Source: Massilia sp. UMI-21
GTDB taxonomy: Bacteria; Pseudomonadota; Gammaproteobacteria; Burkholderiales; Burkholderiaceae_D
NCBI GenBank assembly: GCA_015277795.1
Contig: CP063848.1
Span: forward strand, 2,728,001 to 2,792,000
Reading direction: 5' to 3'
Length of the DNA: 64,000 nucleotides
Shown in pieces: positions 49,264-63,503 of the stretch. Both the position numbers and the translations under genes were made by a program. The notes under the pieces were generated by a model, which was not told the origin of the DNA, did not search any database, and was given only the letters and a program-made list of their open reading frames with translations. Position 1 is the stretch's first letter. Every line of letters begins with the position of its first letter.

Positions 49264-49901
49264 TATTCTTTCACGAGCGGCGCGAATTTCGGCCAGATAT
49301 TGTTGAGGATGATGGGATGGGCGGCGGCCAGCGGATGCAGGCGGTCCTGCTGGAACAGCGCCGGCTTGTCCGCCACGCCTTCCAGCATGAAGGGCACCAG
49401 GGGCGACTTGGTGTCGCTGGCAAGCTTCTTGTACATGTTGAAGAAGCTTTCGGTATAGGCGCGGCCGTAGTTGGGCGGCATGCGCATTCCCACCAGCACC
49501 ACCTTGGCGTGCTTCTGCTGCGCCATGTTCACCATCGCGCGCAGGTTGCCTTCGGCCGCCGCCACCGGCAGGCCGCGCAGGCCGTCGTTGGCGCCGAGTG
49601 CAAGCACGACGACGTCGGGCCGGTGCTGCTCCAGCAGGGCGGGGAGGCGGGTGCGCCCGCCGATGGTGGTCTCGCCGCTGATGCTGGCATTGACCACCTT
49701 GGCCGGCAGCTTCTTCGATGCGAGTTTCTGTTCGAGCAGGGCGACCCAGCCGCTGCCGCGCGTGATGCCGTATTCCGCCGATAGGCTGTCGCCCACCACG
49801 AGCACGGTTTTTGGTGCAGAATAGGCGTTCGCCGATGCGGCCAGCATCCAGCAGGTCAGGATCGAAGCAAGGACAGTCAACTTCTTAAGAAAATTTAGCA
49901 T
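49263..49901 (-). CDS. tesA: Periplasmic SGNH-type arylesterase/lysophospholipase, TesA type
   Basis: A 212-residue protein with a signal peptide (LTVLASILTCWMLAASANA). Block I is VLVVGDSLSAEYG (nucleophile Ser), block III is ALGANDGLRG, and block V is QQDRLHPLAA (Asp and His). It hydrolyses thioesters and esters of fatty acids in the periplasm. It is divergent from a ybbA-like ABC gene, as tesA is in E. coli, but here the two start codons overlap. Confidence 0.92.
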   Translation of the reverse strand: MLNFLKKLTVLASILTCWMLAASANAYSAPKTVLVVGDSLSAEYGITRGSGWVALLEQKLASKKLPAKVVNASISGETTIGGRTRLPALLEQHRPDVVVLALGANDGLRGLPVAAAEGNLRAMVNMAQQKHAKVVLVGMRMPPNYGRAYTESFFNMYKKLASDTKSPLVPFMLEGVADKPALFQQDRLHPLAAAHPIILNNIWPKFAPLVKE

Positions 49902-50616
49902 GCGTGATCACCCCGAGGCGTACAAGAACGGTCCAGCCAATGAAACGGTCAGGACGCCGGCGATTGCCGTCAGCGGCCTGTCGAAGCGGGTGGCGGACGC
50001 CAGTGGCGAGCTCACCATCCTGCAAAACATCGATTTTACCGTGCAACCGGCCGAGACGCTCGCGCTTGTCGGCGCTTCCGGCTCCGGCAAGTCGACACTG
50101 CTGGGCCTGCTTGCCGGCCTCGACACGCCCTCGAGCGGCACCGTGGTGCTCGATGGCACCGATATCTTCGCGCTCGACGAGGACGGCCGCGCCGCTTTCC
50201 GCAAGGCGAAACTGGGCTTCGTGTTCCAGTCTTTCCAGTTGCTGGCCCACCTGAATGCGCTGGAAAACGTGATGTTGCCGCTGGAACTGCGCGGCGACAA
50301 GGAGGCACGGGCAAAAGCCGAGGCCATGCTGGGCCGGGTAGGCCTGTCGAGCCGCCTGCGTCACTATCCCAAATACCTGTCCGGCGGCGAGCAGCAGCGC
50401 GTCGCACTGGCGCGCGCTTTTGTCACCGAGCCGCCGCTGCTGTTCGCGGACGAGCCGACCGGCAGCCTCGATGCCGCTACCGGCGAATCGATTATTCAGT
50501 TGATGTTCGAGCTGAACCGCGAGCGCGGGTCGACCCTGGTGCTGGTGACGCACGACCCGGCGATGGCGGCTCGCTGTGGGCGCACGCTCACCATCGCTGC
50601 CGGGCGCCTGGCCTGA
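49900..50616 (+). CDS. ybbA: ABC transporter ATP-binding protein, YbbA/LolD type
   Basis: A 238-residue ATPase with Walker [10 protein letters not shown], signature LSGGEQQR, Walker [13 protein letters not shown] and the switch VLVTHD. It belongs to the MacB/LolD/YbbA group that serves mechanotransmission permeases. The permease (ybbP), which normally follows, is missing; an intergenic repeat and convergent nnr come next. The ATG at 49900 is the only start before the domain and overlaps the tesA start (CATG), so no conventional 5' leader exists between the genes. Confidence 0.88.
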   Translation: MRDHPEAYKNGPANETVRTPAIAVSGLSKRVADASGELTILQNIDFTVQPAETLALVGASGSGKSTLLGLLAGLDTPSSGTVVLDGTDIFALDEDGRAAFRKAKLGFVFQSFQLLAHLNALENVMLPLELRGDKEARAKAEAMLGRVGLSSRLRHYPKYLSGGEQQRVALARAFVTEPPLLFADEPTGSLDAATGESIIQLMFELNRERGSTLVLVTHDPAMAARCGRTLTIAAGRLA

Positions 50617-50623
50617 GCGAATT

Positions 50624-50740
50624 CGCTAAGGTGGTTCGGAGCGCGTAGCCGGCTGCGCGTTCAAGCAGCGTGTGAGTGGACGAGTCGCGTCTGTTCACCG
50701 TGTATTTGAACGCGCGGGCGGCGAAGCCGCCCACCCTACG
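50624..50740. repeat. Intergenic palindromic repeat, copy 3
   Basis: The right half is well preserved (GAACGCGCGGGCGGCGAAGC, then CGCCCACCCTACG ending at 50740). The left end is degenerate, CGCTAAGGTGG at 50624. It lies between convergent ybbA and nnr and abuts the nnr stop codon. Confidence 0.6.
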
Positions 50741-52273
50741 TCAAACCTTTTCATTAACTAGCTTGTTCACCACCGCGCGCGCCGCCGCCGGCAGTTCGCC
50801 GGCCGTCATGCCGATCGGGCCGACGCCGTGGGCCACCAGCAGGTCGGCCGCGGCGCCATGGATCCAGGCGCCGCCGGCGGCCGCTTCCCAGGCCGGCCAG
50901 CCTTGTCCCAGGAGTGCCCCGCAAATCCCCGACAGCACGTCGCCGCTGCCCGCCGTGGCCAGGCCCGCATTGCCGGTCGGGTTGACCAGGAGGGCGCCGT
51001 CCGGGCGGGCGACGATCGATCCCGATCCTTTCAGGATGACCACGGCATTGCTGCGCAGCGCCAGTTCGCGCGCGGCTGCCAGGCGGTCAGACTGGATCAC
51101 CGCGGCCGTCATGCCCAGCAGGCGCGCGGCTTCGAGCGGATGCGGGGTGAGTACCGACGGCGCCTTGCGCGCGGCCAGCCGCCCCAGCAGCTCCGGACTG
51201 GCGCCGATCAGGTTGATGGCGTCGGCATCGATCACCAGCGGGCTGTCGCTGTCCAGCGCCTTCGCCAGCAGGCGCATCGCGGCGGCCGAGCCGCCCATGC
51301 CGGGGCCGATCACCAGGGTGCGGCGCGCGAAGTCAAGGTTGGCGGCAAGGCGGAACATGATCTCGGGCTGGACGCTGTCGTAGGCCGGCCCGGCGTCCAG
51401 CATGGCGACGAAAGTGCGCCCCGCGCCCGCATGCATGGCGCCGCGCGCGGCCAGCACCGGCGCGCCGGCCATGCCGTGGGCGCCGCCGATGATGGCGACG
51501 TCGCCGAAACTGCCCTTGTGGGTGTTCTGGCGGCGCGCGCGCAGGTGCTGCGCGAACGCCTCGGCCGTGCCGAGGCGGGCCGCGGGGGCGGGCAGCAGCG
51601 CGGGGTCGACGCCGAGCGGCTCGACCCGCACCTGGCCCGCATGGTCGCGCCCATCGGCCGTGTGCAGCCCGGGTTTGTCGCCCAGGAAGCTGATGGTGTG
51701 GGTGGCGCGCACCGCGACGCCGTCGGGGCCGACGACGGCGCCGGTGTCGGCATCCAGGCCGCTGGGTACGTCCAGCGCCAGCACCGGGCAGCGCAGGCTG
51801 TCGAGCGCGGCCACCAGCTCGCGGTACTCGCCCGCCAGGGGGCGGGTCAGCCCGATGCCGAACAGGCCGTCCACCACCAGGCCCCATTGCGCGTCCGGCG
51901 GCAGCATGTCGATGAAGCCGACCGTGCCGGCACGCGCGCGTTCGTGGGCGCTCGCGGCTTCGTCGGTGGTCTCGTGCTGGCCCGGCGGGTAGAGCACGGT
52001 GGCGTCGACGCCGGCATCGGCCAGCACGGCCGCCATCTCCAGCGCGTCGCCGCCATTGTTGCCCGGGCCGGCCAGCAGCAGCACCGGCAGGTCGCGCTTC
52101 TCGCCCAGCAGTTCGAGCGCGAAGCGGGCCGCGGCTTCGCCGGCGCGCCGCATCAGGGTGCCGGGCGGCAGCCCGGCACAGGCCCCGGCGTCGATCTCGC
52201 GCAGTTGCGCGACGGTGTACAGGGCCTGCTGTGGTGGGGTTCGCTTGGTGTCCATGATCGTATTGTCATCCAT
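50741..52273 (-). CDS. nnr: Bifunctional NAD(P)H-hydrate epimerase/dehydratase
   Basis: A 510-residue fusion. The N-terminal YjeF domain (about 20-225) has [17 protein letters not shown] and the late [11 protein letters not shown] motif. The C-terminal ADP-dependent dehydratase (about 235-505) has [23 protein letters not shown] and [20 protein letters not shown] (landmark GSGDVLSG). The protein repairs hydrated NADH and NADPH. The start could instead be the ATG at 52255; neither has a strong ribosome site. Confidence 0.93.
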   Translation of the reverse strand: MDDNTIMDTKRTPPQQALYTVAQLREIDAGACAGLPPGTLMRRAGEAAARFALELLGEKRDLPVLLLAGPGNNGGDALEMAAVLADAGVDATVLYPPGQHETTDEAASAHERARAGTVGFIDMLPPDAQWGLVVDGLFGIGLTRPLAGEYRELVAALDSLRCPVLALDVPSGLDADTGAVVGPDGVAVRATHTISFLGDKPGLHTADGRDHAGQVRVEPLGVDPALLPAPAARLGTAEAFAQHLRARRQNTHKGSFGDVAIIGGAHGMAGAPVLAARGAMHAGAGRTFVAMLDAGPAYDSVQPEIMFRLAANLDFARRTLVIGPGMGGSAAAMRLLAKALDSDSPLVIDADAINLIGASPELLGRLAARKAPSVLTPHPLEAARLLGMTAAVIQSDRLAAARELALRSNAVVILKGSGSIVARPDGALLVNPTGNAGLATAGSGDVLSGICGALLGQGWPAWEAAAGGAWIHGAAADLLVAHGVGPIGMTAGELPAAARAVVNKLVNEKV

Positions 52274-52340
52274 TTTTGCGAAAGCCGGTGCGCGCCCGGA
52301 CTACAATAGGCGTTTCGAGTCACGCGGCAGGGAGTCATGC

Positions 52341-55300
52341 ATGGACTGGCAGTTCTGGATCGATCGAGGCGGCACCTTCACCGACATCGTGGCGCGCAGG
52401 CCCGACGGGCAACTGGTCACCCACAAGCTGCTCTCCGAGAACCCCGAGCAGTACCGTGACGCGGCCGTGGCCGGCATCCGCCACCTGCTCGGCGTGGCGA
52501 GCGGCGCGCCGGTTCCTGCGGGACGGGTAGAGGCGGTCAAGATGGGTACCACGGTCGCCACCAATGCGCTGCTCGAACGCAAGGGCGAGGCGACCCTGCT
52601 GGCGATCACCCGGGGTTTCCGCGACGCGCTGCGCATCGCCTACCAGAACCGTCCGCGCCTGTTCGACCGCCACATCGTGCTGCCGGAACTGCTGTACGCG
52701 GAAGTGGTCGAGATCGACGAGCGCATCGGCGCGCACGGCGACATCGTGCAGCCGCTCGACGAAGCCGCCGCCCGCGCGCAGCTTCAGCAGGCCTACACGG
52801 GCGGCCTGCGTTCGATCGCCATCGTCTTCATGCACGGCTACCGCTACACGGCGCACGAGGCCGCGGTCGCCCGCATCGCACGCGAGATCGGCTTCACCCA
52901 GGTGTCCAGCTCGCACGAGGTCAGCCCGCTCATGAAGCTGGTGGCGCGCGGCGACACCACCGTGGTCGACGCCTACCTGTCGCCGATCTTGCGCCGCTAC
53001 GTCGACCAGGTCGCCGGCGAGCTGCCGGGCGTGAACCTGCAGTTCATGCAGTCCAGCGGCGGGCTGACCGATGCGCGCGCCTTCCAGGGCAAGGACAGCA
53101 TCCTGTCCGGGCCGGCCGGCGGCATCGTCGGCATGGTGCGCGCCAGCCGCCTGGCCGGCTTCGAGCGCGTGATCGGCTTCGACATGGGCGGCACCTCGAC
53201 CGACGTGTCGCATTTCGCGGGCGAGCATGACTCGGATTATGAGCGGGTGTTCGAAACCCAGGTGGCCGGCGTGCGCATGCGCGCGCCGATGATGAGCATC
53301 CATACGGTGGCGGCGGGCGGCGGCTCGATCCTGCACTTCGACGGCGCCCGCTACCGCGTCGGGCCGGACAGCGCCGGCGCCAACCCTGGCCCGGCCAGCT
53401 ACCGCCGCGGCGGTCCGCTGGCGGTCACCGACTGCAACCTCATGCTGGGCAAGATCCAGCCCCGGCATTTTCCGCGCCTGTTCGGCGCAGGCGGCGACCA
53501 GCCACTCGACCTGGAGGCGGTGCGCGCCGGCTTCGCCGCGATGGCCGAACAGATCGGCGCGGCCACCGCCAGCACGCCCGCGCCCGAGGAAGTGGCCGAG
53601 GGCTTCATCGAGATCGCGGTCGGCAACATGGCCAATGCGATCAAGCAGATCTCGGTGCAGCGCGGCCACGACGTGACCGACTACGCGCTCACCAGCTTCG
53701 GCGGCGCCGGCGGCCAGCACGCCTGCCTGGTGGCCGACGCACTCGGCATGAAGACGGTGTTCATCCACGCGCTGGCCGGCGTCTTGTCGGCCTACGGCAT
53801 GGGCCTGGCCGACCAGACCGCGATGCGCGAGCAGGCGGTCGAGCTGCGCCTGCAGGAGGCCGGCAGCGAGGCGCTGGCCGTGCGCCTGGACACGCTCGGC
53901 GCCCAGGCGCGCGGCCAGTTGCTGGAGCAGGGCGTCGACCCTGGCCGCATCGAACTGGTGCAACGCGTGCACCTGCGCTACGAGGGTACCGATTCGGCCA
54001 TCGTGGTGCCGTTCAACGCGGTGGAGGTCATGCAGGCCGCGTTCGAACAGGCATACAAGCGCCGCTATTCCTTCCTGATGCCCGCGCGCGCGCTGGTGGT
54101 GGAGGCGGTGTCGGTGGAAGCCATCGGCCGCTCGGACGTACCGCAGGAGTCGGCGGCACTGGCCGGCTCGGGCGGCGCGCAGCCGGCGCCGGATGAAACG
54201 GTGCGCATGTTCAGCGGCGGCGCCTGGGTTGACACCGGCGTGTTCCTGCGCGAGGCCGTCAAGCCGGGCGACCAGGTACGCGGGCCGGCCATCATCGCCG
54301 AAGCGAATGCCACCACGGTGGTCGAACCGGGCTGGCAGGCCGAGGTCACGCCGCACAATCACCTGGTGCTCAGGCGGGTCGAGGCCTTGCCCGAGCGGCG
54401 CGCGATCGGCACCACGGCCGACCCGGTCATGCTCGAGATCTTCAACAAGCTGTTCATGTCGATCGCCGAGCAGATGGGCCTGCGCCTGCAGAACACGGCC
54501 TATTCGGTGAACATCAAGGAGCGTCTCGACTTCAGCTGCGCGATTTTCGACGCCGACGGCAACCTGGTGGCCAACGCGCCGCACATGCCGGTGCACCTGG
54601 GCTCGATGGGCGAGAGCATCAAGACCGTGATGCGCAAGAACGCGGGGCACATGAAAGCGGGCGACGTCTACGCGCTCAACGACCCCTACAACGGCGGCAC
54701 CCACTTGCCCGACGTGACCGTGATCTCGCCGGTGTTCGACGAAGCGGGAGAGGAGATCCTGTTCTATGTCGGCTCGCGCGGCCACCACGCCGACATCGGC
54801 GGCACCACGCCGGGTTCGATGCCGCCGGATTCGCAGCACATCGAGCAGGAGGGCGTCCTGATCGACAATTTCAAGCTGGTCGATGGCCTGGATGGTGTCC
54901 TGCGCGAACCCGAGGCGCGCGCCCTGTTGACCGGGGCGCGCTACCCGGCGCGCAACCCGGACCAGAACATGGCCGACCTGCGCGCCCAGGTGGCGGCCAA
55001 CCAGAAGGGCGTCGAGGAACTGCACAAGATGGTCGCGCACTTCGGCCTGGACGTGGTGCGCGCCTACATGGGCCACGTGCAGGACAACGCCGAGGAAGCG
55101 GTGCGCCGCGTGATCTCGGCGCTGAAGGACGGCCACTACCGCTACGAACTCGACAACGGCGCGCGGATCGAGGTGGCGATCCGGGTCGACCGCGCCAGCC
55201 GCAGCGCCGAGGTCGACTTCACCGGCACCTCGGGCCAGTTGCCAAACAATTTCAATGCCCCGTCCAGCGTGTGCATGGCGGCGGTGCTGTACGTGTTCCG

Positions 55301-55952
55301 CACCCTGGTCGATGACGAGATTCCGCTCAACGGCGGCTGCCTCAAGCCCTTGAGGGTGATCATCCCGCCCGGCTCGATGCTCAACCCGCACTATCCGGCC
55401 TCGGTGGTGTCGGGCAACGTCGAGACCTCGACCTGCATCACCAATGCGCTGTATGGCGCGCTGGGCGTGATGGCGGCCAGCCAGGGCACCATGAACAACT
55501 TCACCTTCGGCAATGCGCGCTACCAGTACTACGAGACCATCTCGGGCGGCTCGGGTGCGGGCGAAGGTTTCGACGGCACCGACGTGGTCCAGACCAACAT
55601 GACCAACTCGCGCCTGACCGATCCGGAGATCCTGGAGTTCCGCTTCCCGGTGCGGCTGGAGAGCTACGCCATCCGCCACGGCTCGGGCGGTGCGGGGCGC
55701 TGGCACGGCGGCAATGGCGGGGTGCGCAAAGTGCGCTTCCTGGAACCGATGACGGCGGCCATCCTGTCCAACAATCGGATTCACGCGCCGTTCGGGATGG
55801 CGGGCGGCGGGCCGGGCGAGCGTGGGCGTAACACGGTGCTGCGGGCCGATGGGACCGTGGAGACCCTGGGCCACATCGGCAAGGTGGGGATGGCGCCGGG
55901 CGACGTGTTCGTGATCGAGACGCCGGGTGGTGGTGGCTACGGGGCGCGCTGA
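52341..55952 (+). CDS. ATP-dependent 5-oxoprolinase (fused HyuA-HyuB type)
   Basis: The ATG at 52341, with GGGAG 6 bp upstream, gives 1203 residues. The first 690 or so are a hydantoinase A/oxoprolinase ATPase ([51 protein letters not shown]). The remaining part is the hydantoinase B domain ([41 protein letters not shown]). One polypeptide carrying both parts, at this length, fits 5-oxoprolinase, which opens pyroglutamate to glutamate using ATP; a hydantoinase activity is the main alternative. The frame is open upstream to 51999 antisense to nnr, but that part is a shadow. Confidence 0.9.
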   Translation: MDWQFWIDRGGTFTDIVARRPDGQLVTHKLLSENPEQYRDAAVAGIRHLLGVASGAPVPAGRVEAVKMGTTVATNALLERKGEATLLAITRGFRDALRIAYQNRPRLFDRHIVLPELLYAEVVEIDERIGAHGDIVQPLDEAAARAQLQQAYTGGLRSIAIVFMHGYRYTAHEAAVARIAREIGFTQVSSSHEVSPLMKLVARGDTTVVDAYLSPILRRYVDQVAGELPGVNLQFMQSSGGLTDARAFQGKDSILSGPAGGIVGMVRASRLAGFERVIGFDMGGTSTDVSHFAGEHDSDYERVFETQVAGVRMRAPMMSIHTVAAGGGSILHFDGARYRVGPDSAGANPGPASYRRGGPLAVTDCNLMLGKIQPRHFPRLFGAGGDQPLDLEAVRAGFAAMAEQIGAATASTPAPEEVAEGFIEIAVGNMANAIKQISVQRGHDVTDYALTSFGGAGGQHACLVADALGMKTVFIHALAGVLSAYGMGLADQTAMREQAVELRLQEAGSEALAVRLDTLGAQARGQLLEQGVDPGRIELVQRVHLRYEGTDSAIVVPFNAVEVMQAAFEQAYKRRYSFLMPARALVVEAVSVEAIGRSDVPQESAALAGSGGAQPAPDETVRMFSGGAWVDTGVFLREAVKPGDQVRGPAIIAEANATTVVEPGWQAEVTPHNHLVLRRVEALPERRAIGTTADPVMLEIFNKLFMSIAEQMGLRLQNTAYSVNIKERLDFSCAIFDADGNLVANAPHMPVHLGSMGESIKTVMRKNAGHMKAGDVYALNDPYNGGTHLPDVTVISPVFDEAGEEILFYVGSRGHHADIGGTTPGSMPPDSQHIEQEGVLIDNFKLVDGLDGVLREPEARALLTGARYPARNPDQNMADLRAQVAANQKGVEELHKMVAHFGLDVVRAYMGHVQDNAEEAVRRVISALKDGHYRYELDNGARIEVAIRVDRASRSAEVDFTGTSGQLPNNFNAPSSVCMAAVLYVFRTLVDDEIPLNGGCLKPLRVIIPPGSMLNPHYPASVVSGNVETSTCITNALYGALGVMAASQGTMNNFTFGNARYQYYETISGGSGAGEGFDGTDVVQTNMTNSRLTDPEILEFRFPVRLESYAIRHGSGGAGRWHGGNGGVRKVRFLEPMTAAILSNNRIHAPFGMAGGGPGERGRNTVLRADGTVETLGHIGKVGMAPGDVFVIETPGGGGYGAR

Positions 55953-56138
55953 TCGTGCCGCTATCGCCACTGCTGCTGGTCGGATGCTGCGCTGGGAACG
56001 CGGGCCCATGCGTCGGGCACGCCTGCGCAACTGAAACAGTTCGTCGGCAGGACCGCGTCGCTGCCCGCATTCGCGGCGACAGATGTGAACGGGGAGCGCC
56101 ACCAGACTTCAGGGGAGTCGGCCCGACCTAATCCGGGC

Positions 56139-57767
56139 TCAAGTTGAAATACCGTACTTGCGCCTGGCCTGTACGAATTCCTCGTCCAGCGCGCCCAGGC
56201 GCGGATGCCCGGGGTCGATCGCGCGCAGCCGCTCGATCTGTTCGCCGGCCACTTCGCCCAGCGCATGGTCCCATCCGAGCTCGTTGATCTGGCGCAGGAT
56301 GCCGCCGGCCACGGCCACCATCACCTGCTGGTTGCCCGGCGCCATATGCAGCGCCTCCAGCAGGGTCTGCACCGCGCCGCGCACGTCGCCCATGTTGCGT
56401 TTCTCGTCGGCCACGCCCAGCAGGATCTGGGCCTGGGCGCGCAGCTGCTGGCCCATGCCGTCGGCCAGGTCGGGGCGGCCGGCGCGCACGAAGACGTTCA
56501 TCGCCTGGTCGGCGCTCACGTGGCTTGATGCGTCGCCCATCACGCTCAGCATGACGGTCGAGGCCTGTTCGTCCATCCGGTGTTCGAGGCAGGCCTGGGC
56601 CAGGCCGATCCGCAGGTTCGGCGACAGGCCGCTGCTGGTGCGCGTGGCGCTGACCGCCATGTGCAGCTCGGCCACGGCGGCGCTGATATTGCCCATCTTT
56701 TCCTGCAGCAGGGCATTCGAATAGGCCTTGCAGGCATCGACGTCGGGATTGCCGCGCAGCGAACGCTCGAGGTCGCGGATCACGCCGCCGGCGCCGAGCA
56801 CGTCGCCGCGCGTGACCATCGCCTTGACCAGGTTGACGTGGTCCTCGGGATTGCGGAATTCCGAATAGCGGGCCTTGTTCACGACCTGCTTGAAGGACTT
56901 TTCGGCAGCCTCGGCGTCGCCGTTCTCGAGCGCGACTTCGCCCAGCTTGCGCAGGCGGCGTACCATGTGCGGCGAGATCGACACGGCTTCTTCCAGCACC
57001 GTCTGCGCCGCGTCCACGGCGCCCAGCTGCTCGTGGCAGCGCGCCAGCAGGTCGTAGGCGGCCATCAGGCGCGGATTGCCCTGCACCAGCGCCGCCAGGC
57101 AGTCGCGCGCTTCCTCGAGCCGGCCTTGCGCGACCATGGTGCGCGCCAGGCCCAGGCCGGCCCAGCCCAGCGGTCGCTCGGCCAGCACTTCGCGGTAGAT
57201 GGCGCCGGCGCGCGCGTGTTCTCCCACCGATACATGCAGCTCGGCCTGCAGGCGCAGGAAGTCGAGCGCATAGCGCGGGTTGGCCAGGGCGGCGCCGGCG
57301 CAGGCGCGAATCGCATCCACCGGCTTGCCCTGCGCGGCCAGCTGCCAGACCGGGAGCAGGGCGCCGCGGCGCTCCAGCGCGCGCTTGATGCGGGTGCTCA
57401 GCGTCTCGACCGTGAACGGCTTGAGCACGTAGTCGGTCGGGGTCAGCTCGGCGGCGCTGACCACCTTGTCGTACACGCCTTCGGAAGTGAGCATGATGAA
57501 GATGGTCGACGCGGTGATCAGGCGATGGTGGCGCAGGTCTTCCAGCAGCTGCTGGCCGTCCTGGCCGTCGCCCGCGGGACCGCCCAGGTCGTACTCGCAG
57601 AGGATGATGTCGTAGCTGCGCTTGGCGAGCTGCTTGACCGCGGCGCCGGCATTGATGGCCGACTCCACCCTGGTGATCCCGGCCTGGTTCAGCATGGTCT
57701 GCAGGCTGCCGCGCATGCCCTGGTTGGGATCGACGATCAGCACCGTCAGCTTGGCGTTGTCTTGCAT
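56139..57767 (-). CDS. Receiver-domain protein with C-terminal TPR solenoid
   Basis: A 542-residue protein. Residues 1-130 are a receiver domain (VLIVDPNQGMRGSL, MLTSEGVYDKV, DYVLKPF), and residues about 160-520 are tetratricopeptide repeats. The usual phospho-acceptor position reads CEYDLGG, so a glutamate (E58) appears where aspartate is expected; Asp13, the Thr of MLTS and Lys of LKPF are kept. No output DNA-binding or enzyme domain is present, which suggests a scaffold in a signalling complex. The neighbours do not reveal the partner. Confidence 0.82.
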   Translation of the reverse strand: MQDNAKLTVLIVDPNQGMRGSLQTMLNQAGITRVESAINAGAAVKQLAKRSYDIILCEYDLGGPAGDGQDGQQLLEDLRHHRLITASTIFIMLTSEGVYDKVVSAAELTPTDYVLKPFTVETLSTRIKRALERRGALLPVWQLAAQGKPVDAIRACAGAALANPRYALDFLRLQAELHVSVGEHARAGAIYREVLAERPLGWAGLGLARTMVAQGRLEEARDCLAALVQGNPRLMAAYDLLARCHEQLGAVDAAQTVLEEAVSISPHMVRRLRKLGEVALENGDAEAAEKSFKQVVNKARYSEFRNPEDHVNLVKAMVTRGDVLGAGGVIRDLERSLRGNPDVDACKAYSNALLQEKMGNISAAVAELHMAVSATRTSSGLSPNLRIGLAQACLEHRMDEQASTVMLSVMGDASSHVSADQAMNVFVRAGRPDLADGMGQQLRAQAQILLGVADEKRNMGDVRGAVQTLLEALHMAPGNQQVMVAVAGGILRQINELGWDHALGEVAGEQIERLRAIDPGHPRLGALDEEFVQARRKYGIST

Positions 57768-57881
57768 CTCGATTCGGTCTCCGCTAGGTGCCGCGCACCT
57801 TGTGATTATGGTCTGCTAACAATACCGATAACTACCCCCAGGATCAAGAAATGTTGGTTCTACAAGATCAAGCCTGCCGGG

Positions 57882-57912
57882 AATGCAACGCTGCATTGCA
57901 ACACTGTATAAT
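57882..57912 (+). promoter_or_regulatory. purL promoter with overlapping palindrome
   Basis: A perfect TATAAT lies at 57907-57912, 53 bp before the purL start. The -35 region is covered by the palindrome AATGCA-ACGC-TGCATT (57882-57897), in the position a repressor site would take. No consensus -35 is visible. Confidence 0.5.
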
Positions 57913-57965
57913 GGCGGGCTATCTTCCACCCAAGCAGCGACGCTGCATCAACCAACTTCTCAGCC

Positions 57966-62027
<4,062 letters not shown>

Positions 62028-62039
62028 CCAGCCGCACCC

Positions 62040-62154
62040 TGTAGCGTGGGCGGGCCTCCCGCCCACGCGTGCAAGCGGCGGTAACGCAGCCGCCAAGCGT
62101 GCGTCGACCCGGACGACGCTTGCACGCGTGGGCAGGCAAGCCGCCCGCCTTACG
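62040..62154. repeat. Intergenic palindromic repeat, copy 4
   Basis: The left end is TGTAGCGTGGGCGGGC and the right end GCCGCCCGCCTTACG. GGGCGGG/CCCGCCC form a left hairpin, and CGTGCAAGCG is mirrored by CGCTTGCACG in the middle. It lies between purL and the convergent Gly/Ala-rich gene. Confidence 0.6.
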
Positions 62155-62162
62155 CTATCCCC

Positions 62163-62627
62163 TCAGCTGCCCCAGATCGGCTCGTTTTTGGTGCCGTTGC
62201 CGACCGGCGCCGGCTGGCCACCGCCCGCGCCACCACCTGCGCCAGCGCCAGCACCCGGCGCCCCCGCATCGCCGGAGGTATCGGCGCCGCCGATGCTGTC
62301 ACCGCTGGCGATCTCACCAGCGCCTCCCGCGCCCTTGCCGCCGGCAGCCCCAGGCGCCAGGCCGGTCTGCGGATCGGCGCCCGGCATGCCGGCGCTGCCG
62401 CGGCTGGTCTGCGGGGCTCCGGCCGGCATGGCGTTCGCGTCTGGCGGCGAAGACAGGAAGTCGCCCTCCTGGCTGTCGCCGCCATGGGCGCCACCCGTGT
62501 AGTGGCCTGCGTTCGACTGCACCGCACCCGCGGCACTGTCCTGCTGCGGTACTTCGTAGTGCCAGAGGCCGTCCTCCGCTTGCGCCGTACCGGCGCTGCC
62601 CGCGCCTTTCGATTTATCCTTGTTCAT
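62163..62627 (-). CDS. Low-complexity Gly/Ala/Pro-rich protein
   Basis: A 154-residue protein starting MNKDKSKGAGSAGTAQAEDG, with a short more complex part (LWHYEVPQQDSAAGAVQSN) and then a long stretch dominated by Gly, Ala, Pro, Asp and Ser. It has no signal peptide or membrane segment and is probably disordered. AGGAG-like bases precede the ATG (AGGAGAAGACG). No family is recognised. The opposite strand is also open here because of composition, but the minus frame has the better start. Confidence 0.55.
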   Translation of the reverse strand: MNKDKSKGAGSAGTAQAEDGLWHYEVPQQDSAAGAVQSNAGHYTGGAHGGDSQEGDFLSSPPDANAMPAGAPQTSRGSAGMPGADPQTGLAPGAAGGKGAGGAGEIASGDSIGGADTSGDAGAPGAGAGAGGGAGGGQPAPVGNGTKNEPIWGS

Positions 62628-62866
62628 CGTCTTCTCCTATGCATGGATACCACCTTGTCGATGGTAGCCGTCCGCGCCCGCATCGCAATAGGACAGGCGA
62701 GCGGGGAGGCGTAGGAGCAGGACGCGGGCAACGCATGCCCAGCTGGAAATATGTCCTAAAATCAAGAACTTAAGGTCGTGAGTTGTCGCAAAATCACATG
62801 CCAGCCCCGCGCGCATCATGGGAACACGACGGTCCATTCCGTCGCCATCTTTCACGGAGGAATACC

Positions 62867-63436
62867 ATGAACTTGCGTACCGGCTCGACGCAGCGCGCAC
62901 GTCGATTCATCCTTGCCGCAGGACTCCTGCTCGGCTTCGGCGCGGCCCCTGCGTCGGCCCAGGAAGCGGGCCTGCCCCAGGCCGACGCAAGCGCCTGCGG
63001 CAGCCTGGTCGCGACCGAGGACGGGACGCCGGACGCCCTGTTGGCAGATTGTACTTGTGCGCCGAAAGGCTGCGTGCGCACGCAAGGCTATTGGGGGAAC
63101 AAGCCGGATGTGCTGTGGCCAAAATATGACCGGAATGCAGTGTTCTACGCCAGCGGCCTGAGCTGGCAACAGGTGTTCGATAGCCCGCCCCGGGGCGATG
63201 CCTACTACATTCTCGCGCACCAGTATATCGCCGCCGTGCTGAATCTCGCGAGCGGCGCCTCGGCCCCGAACAGCCTGCGCTCGGTGGTGGTGGCTGCCAA
63301 TATCTGGTTCAACACAGCGCAGCCCGGCGTGTGCATCAAGGGCGCCTGCCAGCTGCAGCGCGCCTGGGCAAGCGTGCTCGACGAGTACAACAACGGCGAC
63401 TATCCGGGCGCGCCGCAGCACTGCGGCGAAGACTGA
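62867..63436 (+). CDS. Secreted protein with a CVRTQGYWGNK motif
   Basis: A 189-residue protein with a signal peptide (RRFILAAGLLLGFGAAPASA, cleavage before QEAG). The mature part contains six or more cysteines: SACGSLV, DCTCAPKGCVRTQGYWGNKP, PGVCIKGACQ and HCGED. C-x-x-T-Q-G-Y-W-(K/G)-N is a motif I know from secreted and surface proteins in several phyla. The rest is helical (YYILAHQYIAAVLNLASGAS). The ATG at 62867 has GGAGG 6 bp upstream. It is likely periplasmic or extracellular; the function is unknown. Confidence 0.75.
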   Translation: MNLRTGSTQRARRFILAAGLLLGFGAAPASAQEAGLPQADASACGSLVATEDGTPDALLADCTCAPKGCVRTQGYWGNKPDVLWPKYDRNAVFYASGLSWQQVFDSPPRGDAYYILAHQYIAAVLNLASGASAPNSLRSVVVAANIWFNTAQPGVCIKGACQLQRAWASVLDEYNNGDYPGAPQHCGED

Positions 63437-63454
63437 GCGCAGAACCGGCGCACA

Positions 63455-63482
63455 ATAAAAAAGCGCTCCCTCGGGAGCGCTT
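63455..63482 (-). terminator. Rho-independent terminator of the parvulin gene
   Basis: AAGCGCTCCC (63461-63470) pairs with GGGAGCGCTT (63473-63482). Read leftward it is followed by TTTTATTGTG, so it ends the minus-strand gene, about 20 bp past its stop codon. It may also stop the convergent gene. Confidence 0.85.
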
Positions 63483-63503
63483 CCGGTATCCGGCAAGCGG
63501 TGC

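Noticed and set aside
52335..56102. A 1255-codon open frame on the minus strand opposite the 5-oxoprolinase gene
   Set aside because: Same reason: antisense shadow of a strongly supported gene with no protein-family motif.
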